This document shows, one piece after another, positions 46,512-57,559 of a stretch of DNA of 64,000 bases. Position 1 is the first letter of the stretch. Each line of letters begins with the position of its first letter. The DNA is from Planctomycetota bacterium (GTDB taxonomy: Bacteria; Planctomycetota; Planctomycetia; Pirellulales; PLA5): positions 17,011 to 81,010 of the forward strand of contig QEVJ01000016.1 in NCBI GenBank assembly GCA_003576845.1, in the 5' to 3' direction. The position numbers were made by a program, and so were the translations under genes. Under the pieces are notes generated by a model. That model was not told the origin of the DNA and ran no database searches. It worked only from the letters and a program-made list of their open reading frames with translations.

Positions 46512-47072
46512 GTGGACGAAGGAGAGGCATCCCTCTTGCCGAACGGAACGCGGGCGATCGCCGCGATGCGGGCGTTCGCCGCGCGCCGCGGCTTTACGCT
46601 GGTCGAAGTGCTGATCGTCGTGCTGATCGTGGCGATCGTCTCGGCGGTGGTTATCGTGCAGATGCAGTACAACTCGCGGCACGCCGAATTGACGACGCTC
46701 CGGTACAACGAGGCGACGCTGAACCAGTTGATTTCGGTGTACAAGAACGACCACTTCGGCCGCGTGCCCGAGGTCGTGGATAATACGCTGCCGCAATTGC
46801 TCGCGGCGACCGACGCGGCCGGGAGTATCGGCGACGGGCCGGAGTTTCGCTTCGGGCCGTACGTGATCGACGGGGAGATGCCCGTGAACTTTCGGACGCA
46901 GAGCAACAAGGTGGCCCAGATCGCGACGTACCCGCCGGCGGCGTATCAAGGGGGCGGGTGGCTCTATCACCGCGCTTCGGGCCGGATCGTGGCCGATCAC
47001 AAGCCGGGCAATCCGTTCAAGGCGCTGGTCGAGTTGCCGAAGTTCGACGGACTCGTGCCGCTCGGCGATTGA
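46512..47072 (+). CDS. Prepilin-type (type II secretion/type IV pilin-like) protein
   Basis: The protein has 186 residues. The class III signal RRG-FTLVEVLIVVLIVAIV (cleavage after Gly27, Glu at +5) predicts processing and N-methylation by the prepilin peptidase PilD. The mature part begins with a long hydrophobic helix, followed by a globular domain (ATLNQLISVYKNDHFGRVP) as in planctomycete pseudopilins with the DUF1559-like or GspG fold. The GTG start at 46512 has GGAGG nine bases upstream; ATG 46566 is the alternative. It is the first gene after the kinase, 26 bp downstream. Confidence 0.85.
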   Translation: MDEGEASLLPNGTRAIAAMRAFAARRGFTLVEVLIVVLIVAIVSAVVIVQMQYNSRHAELTTLRYNEATLNQLISVYKNDHFGRVPEVVDNTLPQLLAATDAAGSIGDGPEFRFGPYVIDGEMPVNFRTQSNKVAQIATYPPAAYQGGGWLYHRASGRIVADHKPGNPFKALVELPKFDGLVPLGD

Positions 47073-47228
47073 CCGGCGGTCGCTTGCCGGTTCCACGGGG
47101 TTTCGCGGCGGTTGCCGGAGTTTGCGATAGCTTCTAAGATACGCTTCCCCGCGCGGCGGTTTTTCGCTGCACTCGCGTTTTCCCGTCGACCGCGCCGTCG
47201 ACTTCTCACCGCTCAAAGGAACGGCCTC

Positions 47229-48344
47229 TTGGCAGTCTTTTCGTTGCTGGCCGAAGCGTCCCGCGAGATTCCCTTGCTCCCGGCCACGATTTGGCATTGG
47301 GTGGCGTTCGGCGCGTTCGTGGTCGTGATGCTGACGTTGGACCTGACGGTTTTCCACCGGCACTCGCACGAGCCCACGCTCCGCGAATCGGCCATGTGGA
47401 CGCTGTTCTGGTGCTCGCTGGCGTTTGCGTTCAACGGGCTGATCTGGTTTTGGGCCCGGCAGACGTTCGACGATCCGACCGAGGCGAATCGCATTGCGCT
47501 CGAGTTTCTCGTGGGCTACGTCGTCGAGTGGTCGTTGTCGATGGACAACGTGTTCGTGTTCGCGGTGATTTTCACGTTCTTCCGCGTGCCGCTGAAGTAT
47601 CAGTATCGCGTGCTGTTCTGGGGCATTTTGGGCGCGGTGCTGATGCGGCTGACGTTCGTCCTGGTCGGCGCGGCGCTATTGGAGAAGTTCATCGACGCGA
47701 TGCTCGTGTTCGGGCTGATCTTGATCTGGACGGCCTACAAGCTGGCCTTCAGCCACGACGAGGAAGTTCATCCCGAAAACAACCTCCTGATGCGCGGGGC
47801 GCGGAGGCTGTTTCCGGTCGCCAAGGAATCGCACGGCAACCGGTTCTTCGCCGTCGAGAGCGGCCGGCGATGCGTCACGCCGCTGTTTCTCGTGCTGCTG
47901 GTCGTCGAGAGCACCGATGTGATGTTCGCCGTCGACAGCGTGCCGGCGATTCTCGGCCTGACCAAGGACACGTTCATCGTGTTTACCTCGAACGTGTTCG
48001 CGATTCTCGGCTTGCGGGCGCTATACTTCTTGCTGGCGGGGGCGATGGACTTGTTCCGCTATCTCAAGTACGGGCTGGCGGGAATCCTGGGCTTCGTCGG
48101 CGGGAAGATGATCGCCGATTGGGTCGCGCACCGCTTCTACGGGATGCACGAACACTTGGTTCCCATCTGGGCGTCGCTGCTCGTGATTCTCGTGCTGTTG
48201 GCGATTGCCGTGGCGGCGTCGCTGGCGGCGAAGTGGCGGGCGGAAGCCGGCGGCGCGAACGCAAACCCGGAGCCGAACCTGGATCGACCGGCGTCCGCGC
48301 GTCAGGAGCCGTCGAGCGAAAGCGTCCCGTCGGACCGGCACTAA
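47229..48344 (+). CDS. TerC/Alx family integral membrane protein
   Basis: The protein has 371 residues and about nine transmembrane helices. It carries the two acidic intramembrane motifs of the TerC family, VVEWSLSMDNVFVF and VVESTDVMFAVDSVPA, which are associated with Mn2+/divalent cation export, pH and tellurite resistance. The open frame runs upstream to 47112, but AAAGGA at 47214-47219 fits a TTG start at 47229, giving LAVFSLLAE as the beginning. The hydrophilic C-terminal tail is about 30 residues. Which ion is moved cannot be told from sequence. Confidence 0.88.
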   Translation: MAVFSLLAEASREIPLLPATIWHWVAFGAFVVVMLTLDLTVFHRHSHEPTLRESAMWTLFWCSLAFAFNGLIWFWARQTFDDPTEANRIALEFLVGYVVEWSLSMDNVFVFAVIFTFFRVPLKYQYRVLFWGILGAVLMRLTFVLVGAALLEKFIDAMLVFGLILIWTAYKLAFSHDEEVHPENNLLMRGARRLFPVAKESHGNRFFAVESGRRCVTPLFLVLLVVESTDVMFAVDSVPAILGLTKDTFIVFTSNVFAILGLRALYFLLAGAMDLFRYLKYGLAGILGFVGGKMIADWVAHRFYGMHEHLVPIWASLLVILVLLAIAVAASLAAKWRAEAGGANANPEPNLDRPASARQEPSSESVPSDRH

Positions 48345-48368
48345 CGGTTGCGGCCTTGCTTCGCCGAG

Positions 48369-48890
48369 CTACGTGCGAAAGCGTTTGGCATTCTCGACGT
48401 AGTGCGCCGCGGCGAAGCGGATTCGTTCGCGATGCTCCTCGGACACCTGGCCGCGGATCTTGGCGGGAACGCCCATCACCAGCGAACCGGGCGGGATTTC
48501 CATGCCTTCGGGAACGACCGCTCCGGCCGCGATGACAGAATCTTCGCCGATCTTCACGCCGTTGAGCACGACGCTCTTGATGCCGACGATGACGCGGTCG
48601 CCGACGATGGCGCCGTGGACGACGGCGGCGTGGCCGACGGTGACGTCGTCGCCGAGGACGCACGGCAAGCCCTCGTCGGCGTGGAGGATGGCGCCGTCCT
48701 GGACGTTCGTGCGGTTGCCGATGCGGATGGCCTCGGTGTCGCCGCGAATCACCGCGTTGAACCAGACGCTGGAGTCTTCGCCGAGCGTTACGTCGCCGAC
48801 GACGACCGCGCCGGGAGCGATGTAGGCCGTCGGATGGGCCTGTTCGGGGCGGAAGACGGTTCGGCGGTCGGTGTCGGCGGAGGCGGTCAT
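48369..48890 (-). CDS. Gamma-class carbonic anhydrase-like protein (LbetaH)
   Basis: The protein has 173 residues from ATG 48890. A left-handed parallel beta-helix of hexapeptide repeats (GEDSSVWFNAVIRGD, IGEDSVIAAGAVVPEG) is evident. The three zinc His of gamma carbonic anhydrases are present: His70 in ILHADEG, His87 and His92 in VTVGHAAVVHG. Relatives (YrdA, PaaY) hydrate CO2 or act as thioesterases. It is soluble and trimeric by family. The longer frame (to 49052) adds an Arg-rich stretch without a ribosome site. Convergent with terC at 24 bp. Confidence 0.9.
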   Translation of the reverse strand: MTASADTDRRTVFRPEQAHPTAYIAPGAVVVGDVTLGEDSSVWFNAVIRGDTEAIRIGNRTNVQDGAILHADEGLPCVLGDDVTVGHAAVVHGAIVGDRVIVGIKSVVLNGVKIGEDSVIAAGAVVPEGMEIPPGSLVMGVPAKIRGQVSEEHRERIRFAAAHYVENAKRFRT

Positions 48891-49073
48891 CGACGGTTCG
48901 ACTGGAATGGCGAGAAAATCGGCCGCGTCGTCCGGCGTACGGCAAGAATTGTCGCCCGCGTGCGAATGCATGGCAAGGCGGACTCGGCGCGATGGTTTCC
49001 GGGCTCCGGCGACCGTTGCCCCGGCAGCGGCGGTCGCGCAAACTGAGTGCAACCGGGCGAAGCTGTATCGCCC

Positions 49074-49147
49074 TTAGAACCTATCCCAGAAGCGCGTGGC
49101 TCAATGGGAGACAGGCCACAACTTCGGGTTCTGGCATAGGTTCTTAA
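49074..49147. mobile_element. MITE-like element with 16-bp terminal inverted repeats
   Basis: AGAACCTATCCCAGAA (49076-49091) and TTCTGGCATAGGTTCT (49129-49144) are inverted repeats with one mismatch, bounded by TTA/TTAA. An inner GTGGC/GCCAC pair lies within. About 74 bp long and non-coding, it looks like a miniature transposable element or a solo-end remnant; no transposase is in the window. Confidence 0.55.
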
Positions 49148-49170
49148 CCTCGACCGTGGCGGACCCAATC

Positions 49171-49479
49171 ATGCGCTACATCGGCATCGCGCTCGTGTCG
49201 ATCATCGCCGGCATCGGTGGCGGGCTGTTGACCTATGGAATCACCCAGCCGAGTTGGGAGCGGGCCGCCGAAATCGTTGCGAACTCGTCGAACCCGAACG
49301 TGCATATCCTTCTTTCCAATGAGCGCAACCGCGCGGACGATCGTTCGGCGTTGATGGGCGTGGGCGTTGGGTTTCTGGCCTGCGGAGCGGCGGCGGTGGC
49401 GCTGTCGTTTCTGACGACGATCGTCGATTACAATTTGGCCAAGGGCCGCCGAAGCGAGACCCGCGCAGGCGGAGATTAG
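49171..49479 (+). CDS. Small membrane protein with two transmembrane segments
   Basis: The protein has 102 residues from ATG 49171. The first hydrophobic segment (MRYIGIALVSIIAGIGGGLL) and a second (about 65-90, VGVGFLACGAAAVALSFLTT) flank a polar loop of about 40 residues. The open frame extends upstream into the MITE-like element, which supplies no ribosome site, so the later start was chosen. No family is recognised. It might be co-expressed with the TPR protein 187 bp downstream. Confidence 0.6.
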   Translation: MRYIGIALVSIIAGIGGGLLTYGITQPSWERAAEIVANSSNPNVHILLSNERNRADDRSALMGVGVGFLACGAAAVALSFLTTIVDYNLAKGRRSETRAGGD

Positions 49480-49666
49480 CGTCTGTGCGCGTGGCGCGAA
49501 GCGGTTGGCGCGATCGTAATGCGCTTAGCGGCGGCGGGCGTTGTTTCGTCTCGGGGCGCCGACGGATCGTCGACGTACTTTTGCATGGCCGGTGCGTGCA
49601 TGGTGCGGAGCGCGCGCCGCCGTCGCTGGGGTCGTCCGCACGCCATTCGAGCCACACGGGCGGATC

Positions 49667-51544
49667 ATGGGACTGCTATCGAAACTGTTCGGCAAGAAAT
49701 CGCGGTCGGAGCAAGCTGTCGCGGCGCAGGGAGCGGAGGGCGACGGCTGGATTCGCGTCTACGACTCCTACGGACGCGAGCTGGCGCTTACCAAGGAGCA
49801 GTGGCGCGACAACGTGCTCCTGGGCAATCTCGAACGGGTGAAAGACGACCCGGAGCAACTCTATTCGATGCTCGCCGGGGCGCTCGACGATGGATTCGCC
49901 GCCGATATCGTGCCGTATGCCGAGCACTTGCGCCGCACCGATCCCAACGCGGCGCGCGGGGCGACGTTGCTGGGCGTCGTGTACCTTCAATTGAATCGCC
50001 TCGACGATGCCGAGCGCGTTTTCGAGGCATATCGCCACGAGCACGGCGACGAAGCCTACGTGCTGACGAACCTGGCCAAGGTTTACGCCGCGCGGGGAGA
50101 TGAGCCGCGTGCCGAGGAAACGTTGTGGCGCGGCCTGACGCTCGATCCGAACCAGGAGAATGCCTTTGGCTGGTACGTTTCGGAAGCGCAGGAACGAGGC
50201 GGCGACAAGGCGGCGGCGGACGCGATCGCACGCGTCGCGGAGTTGCCGGGAAGTTGGCGCGCGCGGGCTTGGCAGGCGCGGTCGGCGCTCGAGCGGCGCG
50301 ATTTGGGCGCGGCGCTGCGGCTCTACGATGAGGCGCTGGCGATTTGCCCGCGGCCCGCGCCGGTGGACATGTTGATGCAGCTTAGCGGCGACTTAGGGAA
50401 CCACGGTCATCTGGTCGAGCTCGTCAAGCTGACCGCACCGCATTTCGATGCGGACGTACACGGCTTGCAGGTCGGCAATAATCTGCTCAAGGCGAACGTC
50501 GATCTTGGCCGGGTGGATCACGCGCAGGCGTTGCTGGAAAAGCTCTATGCGCTCGAACGGCCGGATTTTCAGGAGACGCTGTCGTATTGGGACACGGAGA
50601 TTGCCAAAGCCCGCGTGGCGGCGGCGAATTCGGGTCCGCAAGTTGCGCCGCAAATCGCGATGCTGGCGATGTCTGCGCCCGTGTGGCTGCCGCCGTCTTC
50701 GCCGGCCGCGGCGTTGTTTCCCGTTAAGGCTGCGGACGTGGTGACGGTCGCGTTCCTTGGCGGCAGCGCGAGCGCGGTGAAGGGGGACAAACCGCACCAG
50801 CAAATGGCCGACGTTCCCGGACGTCTTTCGCGCAGCCTGCCGCTGTTTTTGGCCGAGCAGTTTCACATGCGGACGGATGGCTTTGGGCGGATGTTGCAGC
50901 CCTACGTGGCGGGACACGGCGGCGGACTCGTGCTTTCGGGCGCGGCGTGGCGAGCAGAGGATGCGGCGGAGCAAGCCCGCGGCGGCGACGTGCCGGCGGA
51001 TTATGTCGTGGTGATGCATCTCGACGCGGATAGGTCGGGCTACCGCGTTTCGCTGCGACTCATTCGCACGATCGACGGCACGATGCTCGAAGAAGCGAGC
51101 GGACGAGTCGATGCCGAGCGAACCGAGCGCGGTTTCGCGGAACTGGCCGAGAAGATGCTCGCCGCGGTCGAGCGGCATACCGGCGCGAGTCGGGTCGAGG
51201 CCGCGGCGGCATATCAGACGCCGACCGGCGCGGCCTTCGACGATTACGCGTTGCGGCTCGAACAGGCGCTGGCGGTGGCGGTCTGCGAAATGGACGACGG
51301 TCGCGAAGGGTTTCTGCACGGCGAACGCGAGATGCTCGGCGGGCTGGTGCAACTGTGCCTCGACCATCCGCAGAACGCGACGGTCCGGACATTGCTGGCA
51401 CAGACCACGGCGCGGATGAAGAGCGTGCGACCGAATGTCGTGCGCGAATGTGCGGGCAAGATTCGCCGGTTGCACGAGGAGTATCCGCTCGATGAGCCGG
51501 CGCAGGGTATACTGGGCCGCATGTTCGAGGCTGTACTCGTGTGA
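49667..51544 (+). CDS. Tetratricopeptide-repeat protein
   Basis: The protein has 625 residues from ATG 49667 (MGLLSKLFGKKSRSEQ). The N-terminal third contains TPRs (GVVYLQLNRLDDAERVFEAY, YVLTNLAKVYAARGDEPRAE, ALRLYDEALAICP). The middle (about 370-530) is a mixed alpha/beta domain not recognised (AAFLGGSASAVKG-like region, then VVVMHLDADRSGYRVSLRL). The C-terminal part is helical. There is no signal peptide or transmembrane helix, so it is probably cytoplasmic. Function is unknown; TPRs imply protein binding. The next gene follows after 50 bp. Confidence 0.75.
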   Translation: MGLLSKLFGKKSRSEQAVAAQGAEGDGWIRVYDSYGRELALTKEQWRDNVLLGNLERVKDDPEQLYSMLAGALDDGFAADIVPYAEHLRRTDPNAARGATLLGVVYLQLNRLDDAERVFEAYRHEHGDEAYVLTNLAKVYAARGDEPRAEETLWRGLTLDPNQENAFGWYVSEAQERGGDKAAADAIARVAELPGSWRARAWQARSALERRDLGAALRLYDEALAICPRPAPVDMLMQLSGDLGNHGHLVELVKLTAPHFDADVHGLQVGNNLLKANVDLGRVDHAQALLEKLYALERPDFQETLSYWDTEIAKARVAAANSGPQVAPQIAMLAMSAPVWLPPSSPAAALFPVKAADVVTVAFLGGSASAVKGDKPHQQMADVPGRLSRSLPLFLAEQFHMRTDGFGRMLQPYVAGHGGGLVLSGAAWRAEDAAEQARGGDVPADYVVVMHLDADRSGYRVSLRLIRTIDGTMLEEASGRVDAERTERGFAELAEKMLAAVERHTGASRVEAAAAYQTPTGAAFDDYALRLEQALAVAVCEMDDGREGFLHGEREMLGGLVQLCLDHPQNATVRTLLAQTTARMKSVRPNVVRECAGKIRRLHEEYPLDEPAQGILGRMFEAVLV

Positions 51545-51594
51545 GTCGCGATAGCCCATCGTGACGCGGATTGGAAACGGCCTGGAGGCGAGTC

Positions 51595-52286
51595 GTGCGC
51601 AGAATCGTCGTCGCGTTGAGCGCCCTGTCGACTGCGTTCTTTGCAGTATTCTTTGCCTACACGTTTGTCGCTCGCGAACATCTTGCGGGCTTGGCGCTCG
51701 AGTTCGTGGCGAGGAAGACCGAAGAGCACGTGGAGCCGGCGGTCAAGCTCGCCGAGCAGGCGATCGAGTCGAAGACGGCCGCCAAGCTGTTGGGTGAAGA
51801 TAAGACCGCCAGCGTCCGGCGGGAGCTTGCCGACTATCGCCGCGATCCGACGGGATATATTGCGACGCTGACTCGCAAGCGGCTTAGCGACGCCGGGATT
51901 GAGGAACAAGGCCCGATCGCCGCGAAAGCATTTGGCTGGAAGCGGAGCATCGAGCAGTTCTTTGCGGCCAGGTTTCAAGCGATTGTGGCCGACCTGCGCA
52001 TTTTCGCGGGATCGAATCTGATGGCGACGATCGCGTCGTTGGCAATGGCGCTCTGCGTGCGCGAATCGCGGCTTACGCCCGTGTTGTGGTTCTCGCTGTC
52101 GATGCTCTCAGCCGTCGCGTATACGTCGTATCTCTACGTCGACTCGCTGTCGTTCTTCCGCATTCTGATGCAGATCCACGTAGGCTGGTGGTATCCGGCA
52201 ATACTGCTAGCCACCGCCGCGGCGATATACACGACGGGCAAACGTCCCGACGCGGCCGATCCCGAATCTCGAATCCCGACCCCCGG

Positions 52287-52290
<4 letters not shown>
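51595..52290 (+). CDS. Predicted membrane protein, repeat-derived C-terminus
   Basis: The protein is about 231 residues from GTG 51595, which has GGAGG seven bases upstream (TTG 51571 is an alternative). One N-terminal hydrophobic helix ([20 protein letters not shown]), a soluble charged region (about 35-140) and three or so C-terminal hydrophobic segments. No family is recognised. The last codons (...[10 protein letters not shown]) are translated from repeat-type DNA at 52258-52287, so the original stop was probably displaced. The stop codon overlaps by 4 bp the stop of the convergent ettA gene. Confidence 0.68.
52258..52287. repeat. Heptad-repeat arm forming the end of a coding gene
   Basis: GATCCCGAATCTCGAATCCC-type repeats (period about 7, as at 20157-20175) make up the last codons of the membrane protein and end in the shared stop region. 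Confidence 0.7.
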
Positions 52291-53963
<1,673 letters not shown>

Positions 53964-53997
53964 GTTTCTACGTTAAGGATGATTCAAGCCGGGGAAC

Positions 53998-54061
53998 GTC
54001 AGGCCGGCGCGGACTTCGTCTGTTCTGGTTGGTACGTCTTTCGCCGCTTGGCCTGACCTAC
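53998..54061. repeat. Dispersed palindromic repeat, copy 2 of 2 (GTCAGGCC...GGCCTGACCTAC)
   Basis: The 64-bp copy begins GTCAGGCCGGCGCGG and ends CGCCGCTTGGCCTGACCTAC, as at 927-991, but the central sequence is different. It lies 34 bp upstream of ettA. Confidence 0.75.
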
Positions 54062-54245
54062 TCAATGTGTCTGCCGGGCGCGATGATTTCGCGACTCGTT
54101 ATTCTAGCGTTTGTCCTGCTTTTGCGCCATGGGCGGGCGGCGCGGCAAAATGGCTACGCCTGGAAGGCCGACGACGCCTCTGGTACGCTCGCGTGGTCGG
54201 AGGCGCGTCCTCTGGCGTACTTCACGCAACATTCGGAGCTTGGTC

Positions 54246-55145
54246 GTGGCCCATTCCTGGCAAGGCGTGTTTCCCGCCGTTACGACGCAGATGCGCGAGG
54301 ACCAGTCGCTCGATCTGGAGGCGACGGCGCGGCACGTCGAGGCGTTGATCGAGTCGGGCGTGACCGGGCTGGTGATGTGCGGGTCGCTGGGCGAGAACCA
54401 ATCGCTCGACGCGGACGAGAAGCGGCAGGTCGTCGAGATGGCCGTGCGAGCCGCTCGCGGGCGCGTGCCGGTGCTTTCGGGCGTGGCCGAGACGAGCACG
54501 CGGGCGGCGTGCCGGTACATCAAGGATTGCGAGTCGCTGGGCCTCGCCGGTTTCATGGTGATGCCGGCGATGATCTACAAGGCCGACCCGCGCGAGGCGA
54601 TGACGTTTTTTCGCGCGGTGGGCGGTACCACGAAGCTGCCGTGGATGCTCTACAACAACCCGATTTCGTACCACGTAGATATTACGCCGCACCAGCTTGC
54701 GGAACTCGGCGAGATGATGAACCTGGTGGCGATCAAGGAGAGCGCCGGCGATCCGCGGCGGATCACCGAACTGCGCAACGTGGTGGGCGATCGGTTTTCG
54801 ATCTTCGTCGGCGTCGACGATCTGCTGTTGGAGGCGGCGATTCTCGGCATCGACGGCTGGGTCGCGGGCACCGGGATCGCGTTTCCCCGCGAAAATCAAT
54901 ACCTGTGGGAACTGACGCGCCGCGGCGAATGGGACCGGGCAAGGGAGATTTACCGCTGGTTCACGCCGCTCTTGAAGCTCGATACCCATGTCAAGTTCGT
55001 GCAGTACATCAAGCTGTGCATGCAAGAGACGGGCTTGGGCAAGGAATGGGTTCGCGCGCCGCGGCTGCCGATCGACGGCGAAGAACGCGAGCGCGTGCTG
55101 GCGATCATTCGTGACGGGATCAAGACCAAGCCGCACGTTGGCTGA
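54246..55145 (+). CDS. DapA-superfamily deaminase, likely 1-pyrroline-4-hydroxy-2-carboxylate deaminase
   Basis: The protein has 299 residues from GTG 54246, which has GGAG seven bases upstream. It is a DHDPS/NAL-family TIM barrel: GSLGEN (46-51, in place of the GTTGE of DapA), Tyr136 in MLYNNP and Schiff-base Lys164 in [11 protein letters not shown]. The next two genes are a hydroxyproline epimerase and a D-amino-acid dehydrogenase. In that setting DapA homologues deaminate pyrroline-4-hydroxy-2-carboxylate to alpha-ketoglutarate semialdehyde. This function is inferred from context and from the [11 protein letters not shown] opening; it could still be DapA-like for another keto-acid. The upstream in-frame ATG at 54111 gives a 45-residue tail lacking similarity and was not used. 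Confidence 0.85.
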   Translation: MAHSWQGVFPAVTTQMREDQSLDLEATARHVEALIESGVTGLVMCGSLGENQSLDADEKRQVVEMAVRAARGRVPVLSGVAETSTRAACRYIKDCESLGLAGFMVMPAMIYKADPREAMTFFRAVGGTTKLPWMLYNNPISYHVDITPHQLAELGEMMNLVAIKESAGDPRRITELRNVVGDRFSIFVGVDDLLLEAAILGIDGWVAGTGIAFPRENQYLWELTRRGEWDRAREIYRWFTPLLKLDTHVKFVQYIKLCMQETGLGKEWVRAPRLPIDGEERERVLAIIRDGIKTKPHVG

Positions 55146-55161
55146 ACGCCGGCATTCACAC

Positions 55162-55231
55162 CGCAATGGCGCAAAGACGCAAAGAACTAGCAGTAGTGAC
55201 TCGAGTTCTTTGCTACTTTGCGGCTTTGCGG
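55162..55231. repeat. CGCAAAG short-period inverted repeat in the hydroxyproline cluster
   Basis: The left arm (55162-55187) has GCGCAAAGACGCAAAGAAC. The right arm (55205-55231) is the inverse type (GTTCTTTGC...CTTTGCGG). It occupies most of the 115-bp gap between the deaminase and epimerase genes. Confidence 0.7.
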
Positions 55232-55260
55232 TTAATTCGACGCGAATTGACTTAACGACC

Positions 55261-56187
55261 ATGCACCGGATCCGCGTTGTCGATTCTCATACGGCCGGCG
55301 AACCGACGCGGGTGGTCGTCGATGGCGGGCCGGAGTTGGGCGGCGGTCCGCTGGACGAGCGGGTTTGCGCGTTTCGCGATCGACACGACCGGTTTCGCCG
55401 GGCGATCGTCAACGAACCGCGGGGGTCCGACGTGCTCGTGGGGGCGCTGCTCGTCGAGCCGACCGATGCGGCGTGTGCGGCGGGCGTGATTTTCTTCAAC
55501 AACGTCGGCTACCTCGGCATGTGCGGGCATGGGACGATCGGCGTCGTCGCGACGCTCGCGCATTTGGGCCGGATTACGCCGGGCGAGCATCGCTTGGAAA
55601 CGCCCGTCGGCATCGTGGCGACAACTCTCCACGACGACGGCCGCGCGTCGGTCACGAATGTGCCGAGCTACCGGAAAGCGAAGGATGTGTCGGTCGACGT
55701 GCCGGGCGCCGGGCGTGTCATCGGCGATGTGGCCTGGGGCGGGAATTGGTTCTTTCTCGTCGAGCACCGCGGGGAAACGCTCGATTTGGCGAACGTCGAC
55801 GCGCTCGTTGCACACTCCAAGCTCGTGCGCGCCGCCGCGAACGCGGGCGGGTTTCCCGAGGTGGATCACGTCGAGTTGTTCGGACCGCCGACATTGCGCG
55901 GGGCGAACTCGCGTAACTTCGTTCTCTGTCCCGGCGGCGCCTACGACCGCTCGCCCTGCGGGACGGGGACGAGCGCGAAGCTGGCGTGCCTGGCGGCCGA
56001 CGGCAAGCTGGCGGAAGGCGATCCGTGGGTGCAAGAGAGCATCGTCGGCAGCACGTTCGAGGGGCAGTTTGCGTGGCTCGATCGCGCGGCCGGGACGATC
56101 GCGCCGACGATTACCGGCCGGGCGTTCGTTACCGCCGAGGCCACGCTGCTCGTCGACGAACGCGATCCGCTGGCGTGGGGCCTGTAG
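55261..56187 (+). CDS. 4-hydroxyproline 2-epimerase (proline racemase family)
   Basis: The protein has 308 residues. Both catalytic Cys of the proline racemase superfamily are present: Cys88 in [14 protein letters not shown] and Cys233 in SPCGTGTSA. This rules out the Thr-containing 3-hydroxyproline dehydratase subgroup. The opening [18 protein letters not shown] is typical of 4-hydroxyproline epimerases, which interconvert trans-4-hydroxy-L-proline and cis-4-hydroxy-D-proline. The next gene, 18 bp downstream, encodes the expected dehydrogenase, so they are probably one operon. Proline racemase is the alternative. Confidence 0.9.
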   Translation: MHRIRVVDSHTAGEPTRVVVDGGPELGGGPLDERVCAFRDRHDRFRRAIVNEPRGSDVLVGALLVEPTDAACAAGVIFFNNVGYLGMCGHGTIGVVATLAHLGRITPGEHRLETPVGIVATTLHDDGRASVTNVPSYRKAKDVSVDVPGAGRVIGDVAWGGNWFFLVEHRGETLDLANVDALVAHSKLVRAAANAGGFPEVDHVELFGPPTLRGANSRNFVLCPGGAYDRSPCGTGTSAKLACLAADGKLAEGDPWVQESIVGSTFEGQFAWLDRAAGTIAPTITGRAFVTAEATLLVDERDPLAWGL

Positions 56188-56205
56188 CACCCGATCGAAC
56201 GCAGC

Positions 56206-57462
56206 ATGACCAAGCACGTCGTCATCGTCGGCGCGGGGATTGTCGGGCTGGCGTCCGCTTATTACGCGGCGCGGCGCGGGCATCGGGTGACCGTCGTCGA
56301 CCGCTCGCCGGCTGTGCGCGACGGTTGCTCATTCGGCAACGCGGGGATGATCGTGCCGAGCCATTTTACGCCGCTCGCCGCGCCGGGCATGGTGGCGCTG
56401 GGGCTCAGGTGGATGTGGAATCCCGAGTCGCCGTTCTATATCAAGCCGCGGTGCGATCGCGAGTTGCTCGCGTGGGGTTTGAGATTCTGGCGGTCGGCGA
56501 CGCGGCGGCACGTGGCGCGTTGCGCTCCGGTGCTGCGCGATCTCAACCTTGCGGGACGTGCGTGCTACGAGGAGCTCGCGTCAGAAGAGAACAGCGATGA
56601 TTTTGGCCTGGTTCGCCGCGGGCTGTTGATGCTCTGCCGGACGCAGCACGCGCTGGACGAGGAAATCACGACGGCCGAGCGGGCGCGGGAGCTGGGCATT
56701 CCCGCTGTGGTGCTCGATCGCGCGCAACTCGCCGAGATGGAACCGGACGTTGAGATGGACGTTGTCGGCGGCGTGCATTTTCCGCGGGATTGTCACTTGT
56801 CGCCGAACCGGCTGATGGCCGAGCTGGAGCAACGGGCTGCGGCGTTGGGCGCCGAGTTTCGCTTGAACACGGAGGTTGTCGGCTGGCGACTGGCGGGCAG
56901 GCGACTCGCGGCGGTGAACACGACGGGCGGCGAAGTGGCCGGCGACGAGTTTGTGCTCGCGGGCGGCGCGTGGTCGGGCGAACTCGTGCGCGGCTTGCGC
57001 TTGCGATTGCCGATGCAGGCCGGCAAGGGGTATAGCCTGACGCTCGCGTCGCCGCGGCAGTTGCCGAGGATTTGTGCGATTCTCACCGAAGCCCGCGTGG
57101 CAGTGACGCCGATGGGAACGGCGCTGCGGTTCGGCGGCACAATGGAGATTGCGGGACTCGACGAGACGATCAACGAGCGGCGCGTGCGGGGCATTATCAA
57201 CGCGGCCCGGGCGTATTATCCGGCGTTTCGCGCGGAAAGTTTCGTCGGCGTGAAGCCGTGGTGCGGACTGCGGCCGTGCTCGCCGGACGGGATGCCGTAT
57301 CTCGGACGGACCGCGCGGTTCGACAATCTCGTCATCGCCACCGGACACGCGATGATGGGGTTAAGCCTCGGCGCGATCACGGGCCAGATCGTCGCCGAGC
57401 TGGTCAGCGGCGAACAATCGCAATTCGACTTGTCGCTGCTGTCACCGGACCGATTCGGTTAG
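56206..57462 (+). CDS. FAD-dependent D-amino-acid dehydrogenase (D-hydroxyproline type)
   Basis: The protein has 418 residues. An N-terminal Rossmann dinucleotide motif (VVIVGAGIVGLASAYYAARR, about 5-24) and DAO-family features (GCSFGNAGMIVPSHFTPLAA; LAGGAWSG; KPWCGLRPCSPDGMPYLGR; ATGHAMMGLSLG) identify a DadA/DAO-type flavoenzyme. Following the epimerase, it would oxidise cis-4-hydroxy-D-proline to pyrroline-4-hydroxy-2-carboxylate. It lacks a signal peptide. It is the last gene of the cluster in the window; the final enzyme, alpha-ketoglutarate semialdehyde dehydrogenase, is not seen downstream, where repeats and topoisomerase VI A follow. Confidence 0.9.
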   Translation: MTKHVVIVGAGIVGLASAYYAARRGHRVTVVDRSPAVRDGCSFGNAGMIVPSHFTPLAAPGMVALGLRWMWNPESPFYIKPRCDRELLAWGLRFWRSATRRHVARCAPVLRDLNLAGRACYEELASEENSDDFGLVRRGLLMLCRTQHALDEEITTAERARELGIPAVVLDRAQLAEMEPDVEMDVVGGVHFPRDCHLSPNRLMAELEQRAAALGAEFRLNTEVVGWRLAGRRLAAVNTTGGEVAGDEFVLAGGAWSGELVRGLRLRLPMQAGKGYSLTLASPRQLPRICAILTEARVAVTPMGTALRFGGTMEIAGLDETINERRVRGIINAARAYYPAFRAESFVGVKPWCGLRPCSPDGMPYLGRTARFDNLVIATGHAMMGLSLGAITGQIVAELVSGEQSQFDLSLLSPDRFG

Positions 57463-57559
57463 GTACATAATCCGTCATCGCGCATTCTGCGTTTTGTCCT
57501 TCGCGCGGTAATAGTGGTGCGGAGTCGCATGCTCGAATGCGCAAGTCTGGGTTGGTTGG

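Noticed and set aside
54111..54245. N-terminal extension of the DapA-like protein from ATG 54111
   Set aside because: It gives an unrelated Arg-rich tail of about 45 residues, whereas GTG 54246 has a proper ribosome site and gives the family length.
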